The notes: generated by a model from the letters alone, not told the origin. A stretch of 30,361 bases of DNA from CAYXVF01 sp964468125 (GCA_964468125.1 CAYXVF010000075.1:1-30361); one strand, 5' to 3'. Positions 7,580-16,960 are shown, counted from the first letter of the stretch. Program-made: numbers and translations.

Positions 7580-7843
7580 CGGGCAAAATCGACGCCTCGG
7601 CGACCTCGCCTCGGACGTCATTTCGGTCGAAGGCTAGTCGCGCCGTCAGGCCCGCTGTCGGAGGAGGGAGGGAGTCCGCTCGGATGCGTCGAGAGACTCG
7701 ACGACCGTCTCGAAGAGCCCGTCGAGACGACCCCGGATGAGTCCGCGCTCTTCAGAAGTGTCGTGCGCTCCAATCGCCATCGGAAACAGGTCCGTCGGCT
7801 TGCGTCTTGAGGCAGCATCGCCATCCCTGGGCGACGAACCGTC
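7580..7843. other. Intergenic region between convergent genes, his operon 3' side
   Basis: About 264 bases between the end of hisD and the end of the minus-strand membrane gene. I see only weak inverted repeats near 7590-7620 and no U-tract, so no clear terminator. It holds one possible short minus-strand ORF, listed separately. Confidence 0.5.
7646..7780 (-). CDS. Possible small ORF, 44 residues
   Basis: A short minus-strand frame starting MAIGAHDTSEERGLIRGRLD and ending LLRQRA. Its composition (amphipathic helix with Glu/Arg/Leu) looks more protein-like than the overlapping frames, but it has no clear ribosome binding site and no recognisable family. The same frame stays open upstream of the ATG, so it could also be the end of a degraded gene. 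It lies just downstream of the membrane gene on the same strand. Confidence 0.25.
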   Translation of the reverse strand: MAIGAHDTSEERGLIRGRLDGLFETVVESLDASERTPSLLRQRA

Positions 7844-8278
7844 TCAGCGCATGAACGTCGATGTGATCCACAAGACGAGTGCGGCTCGGGCGGTCCAGCC
7901 GGCGGTGCGGATCCAGTTCGTCGTCACCAGGCTGCGGTGGGCGGCCTCGACAAATCCGCCGCCGAGGGTGCCGTGGGCGGGGACGCTGAAGACGGCGGTG
8001 GTGAGCCAGACGACGCCCAGGAGGGCGAGGGCGATGAGCGGCACGACGCGCCCGACCGCCGCCGGTGGGTTTGCGACGAGAAGCACCGCACTGGCGAGCT
8101 CGGCGAGCATCACGGGCATCACCACCCACCCGGTCTGAACGGTGTGAAGCGCCTCGTAGCGGGCAAACTGCTCCCGGCCCACCTCCGCAAAGAGCGGGTA
8201 GTGAACCACCTGCACGAACCAAATGAGCCCGGTCATGAAGAGCGTGCTCGCGAGCTGCAGAAGAACGACCCAATTCAT
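7844..8278 (-). CDS. Four-helix membrane protein, DUF1772-like
   Basis: A 144-residue integral membrane protein with four hydrophobic segments, at about residues 3-22, 48-70, 77-98 and 122-142. It has a characteristic VQVVHYPLFAEVG stretch after the first helix, resembling small conserved membrane proteins of the DUF1772 type; function unknown. The ATG at 8278 was chosen over an in-frame TTG three codons upstream because it gives a normal start directly before the first hydrophobic helix. It is convergent with hisD and divergent from the next gene. Confidence 0.75.
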   Translation of the reverse strand: MNWVVLLQLASTLFMTGLIWFVQVVHYPLFAEVGREQFARYEALHTVQTGWVVMPVMLAELASAVLLVANPPAAVGRVVPLIALALLGVVWLTTAVFSVPAHGTLGGGFVEAAHRSLVTTNWIRTAGWTARAALVLWITSTFMR

Positions 8279-8421
8279 GACGCGCAAGATAGGTAGCAGC
8301 CGTGCGCGGCGCCGCGATCATTTGGCTCGCTTCTCCACGCAACCTCCCGTCTCCCGCGCCGATAACACGATCGTGCCGCCGATACGGACCCACGTGTATC
8401 GGCCCTGGAGATGAAGAGTCG

Positions 8422-9642
8422 ATGGCGCGCAGGTCATCACAACAGCCCGATTGGGGCGATACCGCATGGAAGGCACCCGCGCCGGCCCGACGCGACTCGC
8501 GCTGGGATTCGGAGCCCGCAAAAGCGGACCGCCGCGACGAGCCTACTCGCCGCCTGGGTCCCGGACATCAGAGCCATTCCTCCTCGAAGGTGGTCGAGCT
8601 CGAGGCCCAGCGCAAAAAGGCGGTCTACGCCCGGCCCGCCGGGCGCGAAATGACCACCGGGCCCAAAGAGCACACCCGGGTGGCCGACCCGAACGACCGG
8701 ACCCAGCTCGCGGCCGCGGCCGAAATTCTGGTGGCCCCACAGCCGAGCCGTGCCGATGTTCCACGGCGACGGACGCGACCTGCCGCCTCCCCGCCGCCAC
8801 CGCCGAAAGAAGCGCTTCTCGAAGGCAAGCCCGCGCCGATGGCCAAGGCGAGGTCCGTTGCCCCCCGCGATGATCTCGTGGTGGAGGAATGGGAGGAACA
8901 AACCTCCGTTCGCGAGCGACCGCCCGTCCCGCCGAAGAGTCTCGTGGAGAGCGTCAGCCATTCGTTGTCAGATTGGTTCCGACCGGACACGGGCGCGCAA
9001 CCCACTTTCCTCGGCAGCGAGCCGAGCGAAGGAAGCTCGCTCGTCGAGTGGCTCGGGATTGAGGACGAGGTCACGGACAACGATCACGGCATGCTGCCGC
9101 CAGTCGTGGAAGGACGATTGGAGCGCGCGCAGCGCCGAGCGGAGCAAGGCCGAGCGGTGCAGATGGAAGTCGAGCTGCAAGAAGCGGTGCGCGCCGCGCG
9201 GCATCACAAGGTACGCATTCCAAAGGCGCGGCTCGAGGCGATCGAGACCCCCTGCTACCGACTCGCGTCGCAGGCCTGTCTGATTCGCGCAAAAAGACAC
9301 GCCAAGGCGGGCGAGGTGATGGCGGCGCAAAACTCGATCCTGAGCGCGCGGCATTATGCTTCGCTCGCAAACGCGGAGGTCGACCGAAAGTCCGTGCGGC
9401 GCATCTTGCGCCAGGCGAATTCCCGGGCCTTCTCCGCGCATTTGGCGGCAGCCAAGAAGCACGCGTCCCTAGGCAACTTGCCCCTGACCAAGATGGCGGT
9501 GGCGATGGCGCGGACTTGCCTCGCCGCGGCGGTAGAAAATGGCGCGCGCCGTCGCAGCGTCGATCCTCTCGAAGCACTCAAAGTCCAGGCGCGCCTGAAT
9601 GGGATCCGCAATCAGCGAAGGCTCGCGCCGAGCGGACATTGA
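8422..9642 (+). CDS. Disordered N-terminus plus helical-repeat protein, unknown
   Basis: A 406-residue protein that I do not recognise. Residues 1 to about 200 are Pro/Arg/Ser/Ala-rich and probably disordered, with clustered basic residues and no signal peptide. Residues about 235-390 are strongly helical and contain a repeated unit of about 40 residues: CLIRAKRHAKAGEVMAAQNS then an Ala-rich second helix, and again AHLAAAKKHASLGNLPLTKM then a similar helix. A weaker copy begins near AQRRAEQGRAVQMEVELQEA. The helix-turn-helix pattern with KRHAxxG is TPR-like. The ATG at 8422 follows GGAG at 8407-8410 and starts MARRSSQQ; an open frame upstream to about 8302 has no protein-like composition. It is probably cytoplasmic, perhaps a scaffold or binding protein, which is inference. 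Confidence 0.75.
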   Translation: MARRSSQQPDWGDTAWKAPAPARRDSRWDSEPAKADRRDEPTRRLGPGHQSHSSSKVVELEAQRKKAVYARPAGREMTTGPKEHTRVADPNDRTQLAAAAEILVAPQPSRADVPRRRTRPAASPPPPPKEALLEGKPAPMAKARSVAPRDDLVVEEWEEQTSVRERPPVPPKSLVESVSHSLSDWFRPDTGAQPTFLGSEPSEGSSLVEWLGIEDEVTDNDHGMLPPVVEGRLERAQRRAEQGRAVQMEVELQEAVRAARHHKVRIPKARLEAIETPCYRLASQACLIRAKRHAKAGEVMAAQNSILSARHYASLANAEVDRKSVRRILRQANSRAFSAHLAAAKKHASLGNLPLTKMAVAMARTCLAAAVENGARRRSVDPLEALKVQARLNGIRNQRRLAPSGH

Positions 9643-9644
9643 AT

Positions 9645-10964
9645 TTATTCGCCGAGATAACGTACCCGCCAGACGTATCCGGCGCGGCTGTCGGTGACGT
9701 AGAGCTCGCCCTTCGGTCCCACGGCAACCCCACAGGGACGATGCTGGGCATCGCGGCTCGTCTTTAGGGGCTTCTTGCCGGCGAAGCCGTCCATGAAAAC
9801 CCGCGGCTTTCCGGGCTTGCCATTCTCGAACGGCACGACCGCGAGGTGGTAGCCACGCTGCGGCAGAGGCGCGCGGTTCCAGGAGCCGTGGAACGCAACG
9901 AACGCGGCGCCCCGGTACATTTCGGGGAAGCTCGAACCGTCGTAGAACGTCATCGCGTTTGGCGCGTAATGCCCGGGAAACGCAACCAAGGGCTCGGGGT
10001 AATTCTGCTGGGGGGCCTTCTTGCCATCGCCGCCGTATTCCGGGCCGAGTACGCGCGTGCCGCGTCGCCAATCGTAATAAGTGTACGGCCATCCACCCAC
10101 GAACCCTTCCGGCAGCTTCAGGAACTCCTCGGCGGGCAGTTCCGCGCTGTCCCGCACGCTGTAGAGCTCGGGGAAGAGGTCGTGGAGCTGGTCGCGTCCG
10201 TGCTGGACCACGTAGGGGCTGTCCCCGTGGTAGGTGAGGGCGACCACCTGGCGCAACCCAGTGGCGTGCCGAGTGGCGTCGTCGGGAAAACGTTGCCCTG
10301 GCTTCGCGTCGAAACGCCAGATTGTGCCTTGAAGCTCGAGCTGCGGGCAGGGCCTCATGCCCGGAGAGCCCGCGGTGCGGGACTGTTTCATGCACGCGTT
10401 GGACGGGGCTCCCACCATCGTATAGAGATGCCCCTGCCCGTCAGTGGCGAGAGGTTTCGCCGCGTGACTTCGTTGCTGGGGCAGGCCGGTTAGAACGGTT
10501 TCTTCAGGGCCGCCCGGTACGAGCTCGTCGCTCGTGAACTTGCGGCGGTGGACCGAGTCGGCCGTCGAGTAGTAGAGGTAGCCGCCCCCGACCAGGATCC
10601 CCGTCCCGCCCGCGCCTCCGAAACGCTTTTCCTCGTCCGCGACGCCGTCGCCGTCTCGGTCGCGCAGGGCGACGATGCTGTCCGGGCCGTCTCCGCGAAT
10701 GCGGACGTAGACCGCTCCGTCGTCACGAACGGCCACGTGACGTGCTTCGGCTCCGAGGTTCGCGAACAGGGTCGCGTTGAAGTACGCGGGCAGGTCGACG
10801 TCGACGTCACCGGTACGAACGCGCGTGGTGAGCAGGCTGCGATCGTCGAAGTCGCGCGAGGTCAGAGACTCGGGGGCATTCTTCTGGGCTTCCTTTGAGC
10901 GCGCGGCCATGACCGAGGACGCGGTGACGAGCAGACCGAGTCCCGCGGTTAGAAGAAGTCGCAT
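9645..10964 (-). CDS. Secreted PQQ-type sorbosone/glucose dehydrogenase-like protein
   Basis: A 439-residue protein with an N-terminal signal peptide (MRLLLTAGLGLLVTASSVMA, cleavage near residue 20) and a six-bladed beta-propeller of the GSDH/L-sorbosone dehydrogenase type. Visible features are a calcium-loop-like DRDGDGVADEE at about 101-111, the blade start HVAVRDDGAVYVRI, GTIWRFDAKPG, a long conserved block with GGWPYTYYDW and FVAFHGSWNR, and the terminal blade HRPCGVAVGPKGELYVTDS. Family members oxidise sugars or aldoses in the periplasm using PQQ; the substrate here cannot be read from sequence. GGAGG eight bases upstream of the ATG supports the start. Its end lies three bases from the convergent helical-repeat gene. 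Confidence 0.88.
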   Translation of the reverse strand: MRLLLTAGLGLLVTASSVMAARSKEAQKNAPESLTSRDFDDRSLLTTRVRTGDVDVDLPAYFNATLFANLGAEARHVAVRDDGAVYVRIRGDGPDSIVALRDRDGDGVADEEKRFGGAGGTGILVGGGYLYYSTADSVHRRKFTSDELVPGGPEETVLTGLPQQRSHAAKPLATDGQGHLYTMVGAPSNACMKQSRTAGSPGMRPCPQLELQGTIWRFDAKPGQRFPDDATRHATGLRQVVALTYHGDSPYVVQHGRDQLHDLFPELYSVRDSAELPAEEFLKLPEGFVGGWPYTYYDWRRGTRVLGPEYGGDGKKAPQQNYPEPLVAFPGHYAPNAMTFYDGSSFPEMYRGAAFVAFHGSWNRAPLPQRGYHLAVVPFENGKPGKPRVFMDGFAGKKPLKTSRDAQHRPCGVAVGPKGELYVTDSRAGYVWRVRYLGE

Positions 10965-11097
10965 GTCATCCTCCAGATTTCCGTATAAATAGGAGATAAG
11001 GAGCGCAGTGGGGGGCGTAAAGCGGCCGTGATATTTCGCACATCACGAGAGGCGTTCTCACGATAGTGAAGATGATTCAAGGCCAAGGGGGAGTCTC
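10965..11097. promoter_or_regulatory. Divergent intergenic region
   Basis: A 133-base region between the divergent dehydrogenase gene and the Cys-rich lipoprotein gene; it must hold both promoters. It is locally AT-richer (GTATAAATAGG at about 10982-10992) than its surroundings. I cannot assign -35/-10 pairs with confidence. Confidence 0.4.
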
Positions 11098-12438
11098 ATG
11101 AAGCGCCGGGTTCTCACCGTCGTGTGCGCCTTCGTCGTACTCAGTTGCTCCGGGGACGAGGAGGGCGACGAGGGATCGAATCAGAACGACCGCGTCGCCC
11201 CGCGATGCGGCGACGGAATTCTGGACGCGAACGAGGCCTGCGAAGGCTTTGAGCTGCGAGACGCCACCTGTGAGTCGGAGGGGTTCACGACCGGCACTCT
11301 GCGCTGCGCCGACGATTGCACGCTAGACGTTAGCGAATGTACCCGCTGCGGCAATGGCACGATCGAGCCCAACGAGGTGTGTGAGCCGGGTGACCTCGCC
11401 GGTGAGACTTGCGCTTCGCTTCTCGGGGCGGGGGTGGTCGGAAACCTGGCGTGCGATCCTACCTGCACCGGGTTTACGACCGTCGATTGTCGACAGGAGA
11501 TCCCCGCCGAGGCGCTCGAATCCTGCGACCCGACCGCCAGCGATCCCTGTGCCGATGCTGCCCTCGACTGCGTCGACACCGGCAACGGCAGCTTCTGCCT
11601 CGAGGGCTGCGATCCGGTCGCCGCCGCGAACCCCTGCGGGACAGGCCGTTTCTGCTACGACCTGGGCACGACCGGACTGTGTCTCGATGTACCGACCACG
11701 GGCGAAGTTTGCTCGAGCGAAAGTGGCTGTGCCGAAGTGGACGCCAACTGCACCCCGACGTTCAGTGGCGAGAACGGGACCGTTGCCATCTGCATCGAGC
11801 GCTGCGACTGGACCGACGTAGGACTTCCCGACGCTCCATGTCCGACCGGTACGGTCTGTACCTTGCCACCATCCGGGAGCTTCGAGCCGCAGCCCGACAA
11901 CGAATTCGACTGCGAGAACAGCGGCGACTGCAACACCGCGGACGACTTCGCCTGCCTCGCCGTGACCATCGATGGCGTCGTCCGACCGCGCTGCGTGCGG
12001 CCCTACGCGGTCTGCGCGGAGCCGATTCCGTTCTTCCCGTTCGACGGAGTGACCGCGCCCACCGAAGAGCTCGCCTGCGACCGGGCGATCCCCACCCAGG
12101 GGGCACGCATGTGCCCGGTCCCGGCGGACCCCGATGGCTCGATTCAGGCGGCGCGGGTCGAGTGTTTTCCGCTCATCTCCGAGTCACCGGATATCGGTGT
12201 GTGCGTCGGTTTTTGTGATGGCGCGGTTCTAGGGTTCGCGAACGACGGCCAGTGCGGTGCCAACGCCGAATGTGTCGTCCCCGAGGCCCCTGAGTTTTAC
12301 GTCGCGGCGAACGAATCCGCACCGGTCGCATGCGAAACCGCCAGCACCTGTCCCGCCCAGGAGTTTCCCGATTGCCTCGACGTGGGGCGCGGCAAGGAAT
12401 GCGTTCGCCCGGCGAAGGTATGCGAGGTGGTGCCGTGA
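11098..12438 (+). CDS. Cys-rich repeat lipoprotein (myxobacterial type)
   Basis: A 446-residue lipoprotein. The signal peptide ends in a lipobox VLSC with the lipidated Cys at residue 17, followed by an acidic linker. Two DUF4215-like Cys-rich repeats follow: CGDGILDANEAC from about residue 37 and CGNGTIEPNEVC from about 83, each with the CGxGxxxxxExC pattern and several further cysteines. The remainder (about 140-446) continues Cys-rich, with roughly 30 more cysteines in other spacings, so it is probably heavily disulfide-bonded outside the cytoplasm. Such proteins are abundant in Myxococcota; no activity is known to me. GGGGGAG just upstream supports the ATG. Its stop overlaps the next gene's GTG by four bases, so the two are probably cotranslated. 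Confidence 0.88.
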   Translation: MKRRVLTVVCAFVVLSCSGDEEGDEGSNQNDRVAPRCGDGILDANEACEGFELRDATCESEGFTTGTLRCADDCTLDVSECTRCGNGTIEPNEVCEPGDLAGETCASLLGAGVVGNLACDPTCTGFTTVDCRQEIPAEALESCDPTASDPCADAALDCVDTGNGSFCLEGCDPVAAANPCGTGRFCYDLGTTGLCLDVPTTGEVCSSESGCAEVDANCTPTFSGENGTVAICIERCDWTDVGLPDAPCPTGTVCTLPPSGSFEPQPDNEFDCENSGDCNTADDFACLAVTIDGVVRPRCVRPYAVCAEPIPFFPFDGVTAPTEELACDRAIPTQGARMCPVPADPDGSIQAARVECFPLISESPDIGVCVGFCDGAVLGFANDGQCGANAECVVPEAPEFYVAANESAPVACETASTCPAQEFPDCLDVGRGKECVRPAKVCEVVP

Positions 12439-15116
12439 GCCGCGGAGTACCGATCGCGGCGTGGGTGCTTCTCTTCGCTTTGCCAGCGTCGGCGCAGCGA
12501 CAGCCGCAAGAGGCGCGGCGGGTAGTGAACCCGGAAGAGCAGGTGGGTTGTCCCGTTCCCACCCTCGAGCAATGCCAGGCGGAGGGATACCTCGAGGAGG
12601 ACAGCTGCGGCATTCTTCAGGCGCAAAACGACTGGACCTGCGCACGGCTGTTTCGCGAGGCGGTCGACAATGACGGCGTTCCGGAGAGTGTTTCGATCAT
12701 CGCGTTCGAGCTCGACGAGCTCGGGGTCAACAATCGCGTGAAGAAATACGGCGAAGAGCCGATCGGTACACAGGAGCGCTACTACACCCCGGACATGGGA
12801 ACCTTTCGCAGTCAGAGCGCGTCCCGCAGCTTTCTCCCGGCGCAACAGATCGCCTACAACCCCTATCCCGGTTGGGAAGCGAACGGCGCTGAGATTCTGA
12901 GCTGCGAGGAGTACGTCTACGAGAAGTTCCTCGATCAGACCGAGTTCGAGCGACTGGTGGGGACCGCGCAGCACGACTACCGACGCGTCTTCGACATCGC
13001 CTACGGTCCGGACTACGAGGCGTCGTCGATCGGACGCCGTCACCTTACGAGTCCGTACCTGCGGGGGCGCGACCTGCGAGCCTACGGCTGGATGTTCGAC
13101 GGGAGCGCCCGCCCGAAGAACGGTTTCTTCGAGCTCCCGATGTTTGCGTCGTTGCCCGGCCAGAATCCGGTCTCCGGAGCGCCGAGCCTCGCACTCTCGC
13201 TCGCGGGCTATAATCTCCTCGGGCTCATCGCGGTGAATCTGATCGTCGAGCGCTACGACACGGTGGAGGAGAGCTGGTCCTGGCACCTGAAGATGAGCGA
13301 GACCCTATCGGTGGAGGGGAAGAAGCAGCTCGGTTTTCAGCTGCCGCCGCCGAATCCCGAGCCGAGCGATCCCTGGACCAACTTCCAGATCACGCCACCA
13401 CCGGAGGATCCGGATGAGGCCAACGATCTGATCTCCGAGTGGACCGGTTTGGTTCCGGACGAGGTCGCTGGCAACAAGCCACTGCGACGCTACCTCGACG
13501 ACGAGTTGGACGAGTACTATGACCTTCAGCGTCGGCTGCGTCGGTTGATCCGTGAGTGGGCGCGGGCGGACCAGCGCTTCGAGGGCAGTGGCTGGACCGT
13601 GGCGGACTTGAAGCCCGTGCCGGAGAAGCCAGGGCTCAGTCCCAACCAGGTGTTGATCACCAATCCGCCCCAGACTCCGTTGCCCTTCGCGGCACCCGCT
13701 CCCGCGATCCCTCCCGGGTCCACGCCGTTTCAGCTTCAAGCCATCGAGCTGCCGCCGCCGGAGAATTTGATCCGCAAACGGATCCTCGAGGAAATTCTCG
13801 CGCTCTATCTGCGTGCGGCCGAGATCGGCTGCTTGGAAGAGGGTCTGACGCCCTGCGACTGGTCCCCGAAGCTGTTCGCCCGGGCGGTGCTGCATCGCTT
13901 TACCGCCGAGCGCGAAGCGGCCTACGATCTGTGCAATGAGTACGTTCCCATGGGGGAGGTCAATCGGCTTCACAACCTCAGCATCGATTTCATCGACGAG
14001 CCGCCGACCCTGCCAAACGGCGAGCTCAACCCGCTCGCGATCTACGACTGCGGGGTCTACACCGGATCCAAAATCACCGCCGATCGCTTGGAGCAGGTGA
14101 TCGACCAGGTGGATCTGTGCCGCGGGCTGATCCCGCCGTACCTCGAGGCGAAGGCGATCTTCGAGGCGGAGCAACGCCTCCAAGCCATCCCCGAGCTCAT
14201 CGACCCAGCGACCGGCAATATTCGGAAGCCCGGGATCGCCGACGGGGGTGGAGAGGATAAGGGGAACAAGTATTTCGGCCTGTTCTACGACTGGGGCTAC
14301 GGCTTTCGGGGCGACTACGGTCAGAGTGAATGCAAGTTCGACGTCTTCGCTGGCGGGCACTTCGAGCTGGTAGGAAAGGTGCTGACCAAGACCATTCCGC
14401 TCGTGGACGCGGTGGCAGAGGTGAGCACCGAGGATCGGTCCGTCGACGTGCACGCCAAAGTCCACGACAACCACCTGTTCACTCCGATCAACCGCACCTA
14501 CTCGGTGAACGACACGGTGATCCTCAACGATATCGTGAAGAGCGTGGGCACGGGTGATCGGGATTTTGCTTCCGCGGGGACCACCGTCTTCGCGGGCCCG
14601 GTTCCCCTCAAGCTGACCGCAGGGATCGCCGGCAAAGCCGGGGTGGAGCTCAGCATGGACGCGCGAGTCAACGACTTGGCGCAGAGCGGGGACGAGCCCG
14701 CTGCGTGTCCGTCGGTCACGGTCGGCGCCGGCGTCGAGCCCTACATGCAGATCGACGGGTTCGCGCAGGCGGGGATCAATCTCGTGGTCGCTGAAGCAGG
14801 GGTCCGCGGCACGCTCACCATCATCCGGGTTTCGGTGCCCTTCGTGGCGGATCTGACGCTGGAGCGCGCCGGGGCCAATGACGACGGACTAACCTTCCCG
14901 CAGAATGTGCGCTTGGTCGTCGGCACCGGCCTGTCGCTCGAGCTCAACACCCTTTCCGGCTCGATCGGACTCTACGGCAAAATCGGAATCTGTCCCCTCT
15001 GCAAGAAGGGCGAGGTGAAGCTCGTCAAGTGGGACGGGCTGACCATCGAGCGCAACATTTTCCGGCAGGACTACGAGGTGTACGTGGGTGATCTGATCCT
15101 CGCCGCGGGGAACTGA
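12435..15116 (+). CDS. Large secreted protein of unknown function
   Basis: An 893-residue exported protein. The N-terminus (GVPIAAWVLLFALPASA then QRQ) is a clear signal peptide with cleavage after about residue 21. The N-terminal half is acidic with many Tyr and Trp. A Pro-rich linker lies near residues 300-320, a helical region near 355-400, another Pro-rich stretch near 410-435, and the C-terminal third (about 640-893) is beta-rich, Gly/Val-rich, with a CPLCKKG near residue 855. I recognise no family. The GTG at 12435 overlaps the upstream stop (GTGA) and has GAGG at 12424-12427; an ATG at 12420 is the alternative. The stop shares one base with the next ATG. Its tight coupling to a lipoprotein and a HEAT-type protein suggests one envelope complex. 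Confidence 0.82.
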   Translation: MSRGVPIAAWVLLFALPASAQRQPQEARRVVNPEEQVGCPVPTLEQCQAEGYLEEDSCGILQAQNDWTCARLFREAVDNDGVPESVSIIAFELDELGVNNRVKKYGEEPIGTQERYYTPDMGTFRSQSASRSFLPAQQIAYNPYPGWEANGAEILSCEEYVYEKFLDQTEFERLVGTAQHDYRRVFDIAYGPDYEASSIGRRHLTSPYLRGRDLRAYGWMFDGSARPKNGFFELPMFASLPGQNPVSGAPSLALSLAGYNLLGLIAVNLIVERYDTVEESWSWHLKMSETLSVEGKKQLGFQLPPPNPEPSDPWTNFQITPPPEDPDEANDLISEWTGLVPDEVAGNKPLRRYLDDELDEYYDLQRRLRRLIREWARADQRFEGSGWTVADLKPVPEKPGLSPNQVLITNPPQTPLPFAAPAPAIPPGSTPFQLQAIELPPPENLIRKRILEEILALYLRAAEIGCLEEGLTPCDWSPKLFARAVLHRFTAEREAAYDLCNEYVPMGEVNRLHNLSIDFIDEPPTLPNGELNPLAIYDCGVYTGSKITADRLEQVIDQVDLCRGLIPPYLEAKAIFEAEQRLQAIPELIDPATGNIRKPGIADGGGEDKGNKYFGLFYDWGYGFRGDYGQSECKFDVFAGGHFELVGKVLTKTIPLVDAVAEVSTEDRSVDVHAKVHDNHLFTPINRTYSVNDTVILNDIVKSVGTGDRDFASAGTTVFAGPVPLKLTAGIAGKAGVELSMDARVNDLAQSGDEPAACPSVTVGAGVEPYMQIDGFAQAGINLVVAEAGVRGTLTIIRVSVPFVADLTLERAGANDDGLTFPQNVRLVVGTGLSLELNTLSGSIGLYGKIGICPLCKKGEVKLVKWDGLTIERNIFRQDYEVYVGDLILAAGN

Positions 15117-16960
15117 TGCGTCGAGCCGGAGTCTTGCTCGCTTTCTTGGTCGTGGGAGGGCTGCTCCTCATCGCCGTGCTCCGTCGGCCTGGGGAATCTC
15201 CCGCTTCGCCCCCCGACGGTGCGTCTGGCCTGGTATGGCCTGCGGGGACCTATCGACTGAGCTTCGCGAGCACGAGCACGGTCGTGCCCATGGTGGAGCT
15301 CGGCGGGGGCACCCGCGCCCGTGACGAAGCGATCCGCAGCGTCGTCAATCTCGAAGCGGATGTGAGCGTCGAGCCCCGCGAGCTCGATTCGAGTGGAGCG
15401 GTGCAGCTCGCGCTGCGCTTCGAGCGCTGTCGAGCGGGCCGTTTCGAGCTGGCGGGGACGGTTCACTTTGAGGGCAGCGATGGCTGCGGCGAGACGCTGG
15501 TCGGGCCGATGCTTCTGGTGGACCTGTCGCCCGAGGGTGCGATCGAGCGATTGCACGAGCCGGAAGAGGCTCCGGAGCTCTTCGGCTACCTCGCCGGGTA
15601 TGTGATGAGCGCCATTCAGTTCACCTACTGGCCGGACCAAGAGCGTTGGACCGCGGAGGAGCCGAATCTCCTGGGGACCGCGATGAGCCACTACACGCAG
15701 GAAGGGGAGGGGTTGCGGCGGGTTCGCAATCGCTACCGATCGCTCGACGCCACCGATTCGTTGAGGACCGCGGTCGAGAGCGAGGTCTCTGCGCTCCATC
15801 GTCTGAGCTTTGGAGCGCGCTACGGACTGAAGCGCTTGGTGGGCGCCGAGACCGTGCGCGCACGCGCCGATGGCGTGCAGGTCCTCGAATCGATCTCTCG
15901 GATCGATTTTAGCCGGATCGCGAACCCCACCGGTTTCGCGAAGGATTTCGACCCCGATCGATTCACCACGCGAGGTCTTCGCGAGGCGAGGGATTCGCCC
16001 GAGCTTCGAAGAAGGCTCCTCGAACAACAGGCGGACGGACTCACCGCCACTCAATTGATTTCGACCCTTTCGGAGTATGCGTTTACCGGCACGCTGCCGG
16101 ATCACAATCGCTTCCTGTGGCGGGCCTACGGCCTATTGCTGCTCGAACCGGATTTGGTTTGGGAGCTTCGTCCGATCTTCGAGCAGGGCAACAGCGTTGC
16201 CCGCCAGATGGTCCTCGACCTCTTGGCGAGCGTGGGGCACCCGGAAGCTCAGTCGCTGATGCGCGAGCTGCTCGCGAGTCCGCGAACGCAAGACGACCCG
16301 CGCTTCGAACAGCTCTACCAGCGACTCGGATTCATCGACGAGCCCGAGCCCGAGACGGTGGCTCAGGTGGAGACGCGCTATCGCGAGGCTCGCGATGCTG
16401 GAGACGACGACGCGCGTTTCGCGTCCGCGTACACCCTCGGCGCGCTGGCTCGGCGGACCGACGAGGTGTCGGCCGCTCCGCTTCGGGAAGAGCTCACCCG
16501 CGACCTGATGGGGGCGAGCGACCCGGTGGAGACGCAGCATCTCCTGAAGGCGCTCGGCAATGCCGGGCACGCGGACGCCATCGCGACCCTCTTGCTCTTC
16601 GCCGACCACGAGGACGCGGACGTGCGGACCGTCGTCGCGGGAGGACTCGGGCGCACCGCGACCGAGAGCGGACGGGAAGGGCTGTTGACGTTTCTCTCCG
16701 ACCCGGACCGACTGGTGCAGAAACAGGCGATCCGCAACCTCCGCCATCACGCGCTCGAGGCTCGCGATTTCCAGGACATCGCGGAGCTGGTTTCTGCGGG
16801 GCGGATCCACCAGGCCAACATGCGGCCGCTGATGGTGCTCGCGAAGCACTTTCGCGCCTTGGAGCGCGACGGGACTTCGTTGTTGCTTCGAGCGATGCTC
16901 GATTATGGCATCGAGGACAATCAGGTCAGCTCAGCGACTCGACTCTTGCTGCAATGGTGA
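15116..16960 (+). CDS. Membrane-anchored HEAT-repeat protein, vitellogenin-N-like layout
   Basis: A 614-residue protein with an N-terminal membrane anchor or uncleaved signal (residues 5-22, GVLLAFLVVGGLLLIAVL) and a Pro/Ser linker. Residues about 40-270 look beta-rich (PAGTYRLSFASTS onward, amphipathic strands). Residues about 290-610 are alpha-helical repeats: SVARQMVLDLLASVGHPEAQ, then HEAT-like units such as HLLKALGNAGHADAIATLLL and VRTVVAGGLGRTATESGREG. A beta-sheet domain followed by an alpha-superhelix resembles the lipid-binding N-terminal module of vitellogenin-type lipoproteins; this is inference from layout and not a verified match. The ATG overlaps the upstream stop by one base. 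Five GATCGATCG palindromes start at its stop codon. Confidence 0.8.
   Translation: MRRAGVLLAFLVVGGLLLIAVLRRPGESPASPPDGASGLVWPAGTYRLSFASTSTVVPMVELGGGTRARDEAIRSVVNLEADVSVEPRELDSSGAVQLALRFERCRAGRFELAGTVHFEGSDGCGETLVGPMLLVDLSPEGAIERLHEPEEAPELFGYLAGYVMSAIQFTYWPDQERWTAEEPNLLGTAMSHYTQEGEGLRRVRNRYRSLDATDSLRTAVESEVSALHRLSFGARYGLKRLVGAETVRARADGVQVLESISRIDFSRIANPTGFAKDFDPDRFTTRGLREARDSPELRRRLLEQQADGLTATQLISTLSEYAFTGTLPDHNRFLWRAYGLLLLEPDLVWELRPIFEQGNSVARQMVLDLLASVGHPEAQSLMRELLASPRTQDDPRFEQLYQRLGFIDEPEPETVAQVETRYREARDAGDDDARFASAYTLGALARRTDEVSAAPLREELTRDLMGASDPVETQHLLKALGNAGHADAIATLLLFADHEDADVRTVVAGGLGRTATESGREGLLTFLSDPDRLVQKQAIRNLRHHALEARDFQDIAELVSAGRIHQANMRPLMVLAKHFRALERDGTSLLLRAMLDYGIEDNQVSSATRLLLQW

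Noticed and set aside
8302..8421. Extended N-terminus of the helical-repeat protein
   Set aside because: The extra 40 residues are Pro/Arg/Cys-rich without similarity to the rest, and a ribosome binding site precedes the ATG at 8422.
12297..14474. Two long minus-strand open frames opposite the 893-residue secreted protein gene
   Set aside because: The plus-strand frame has a signal peptide, start overlaps with both neighbours and normal composition. The minus frames have no ribosome binding site and look like shadows.
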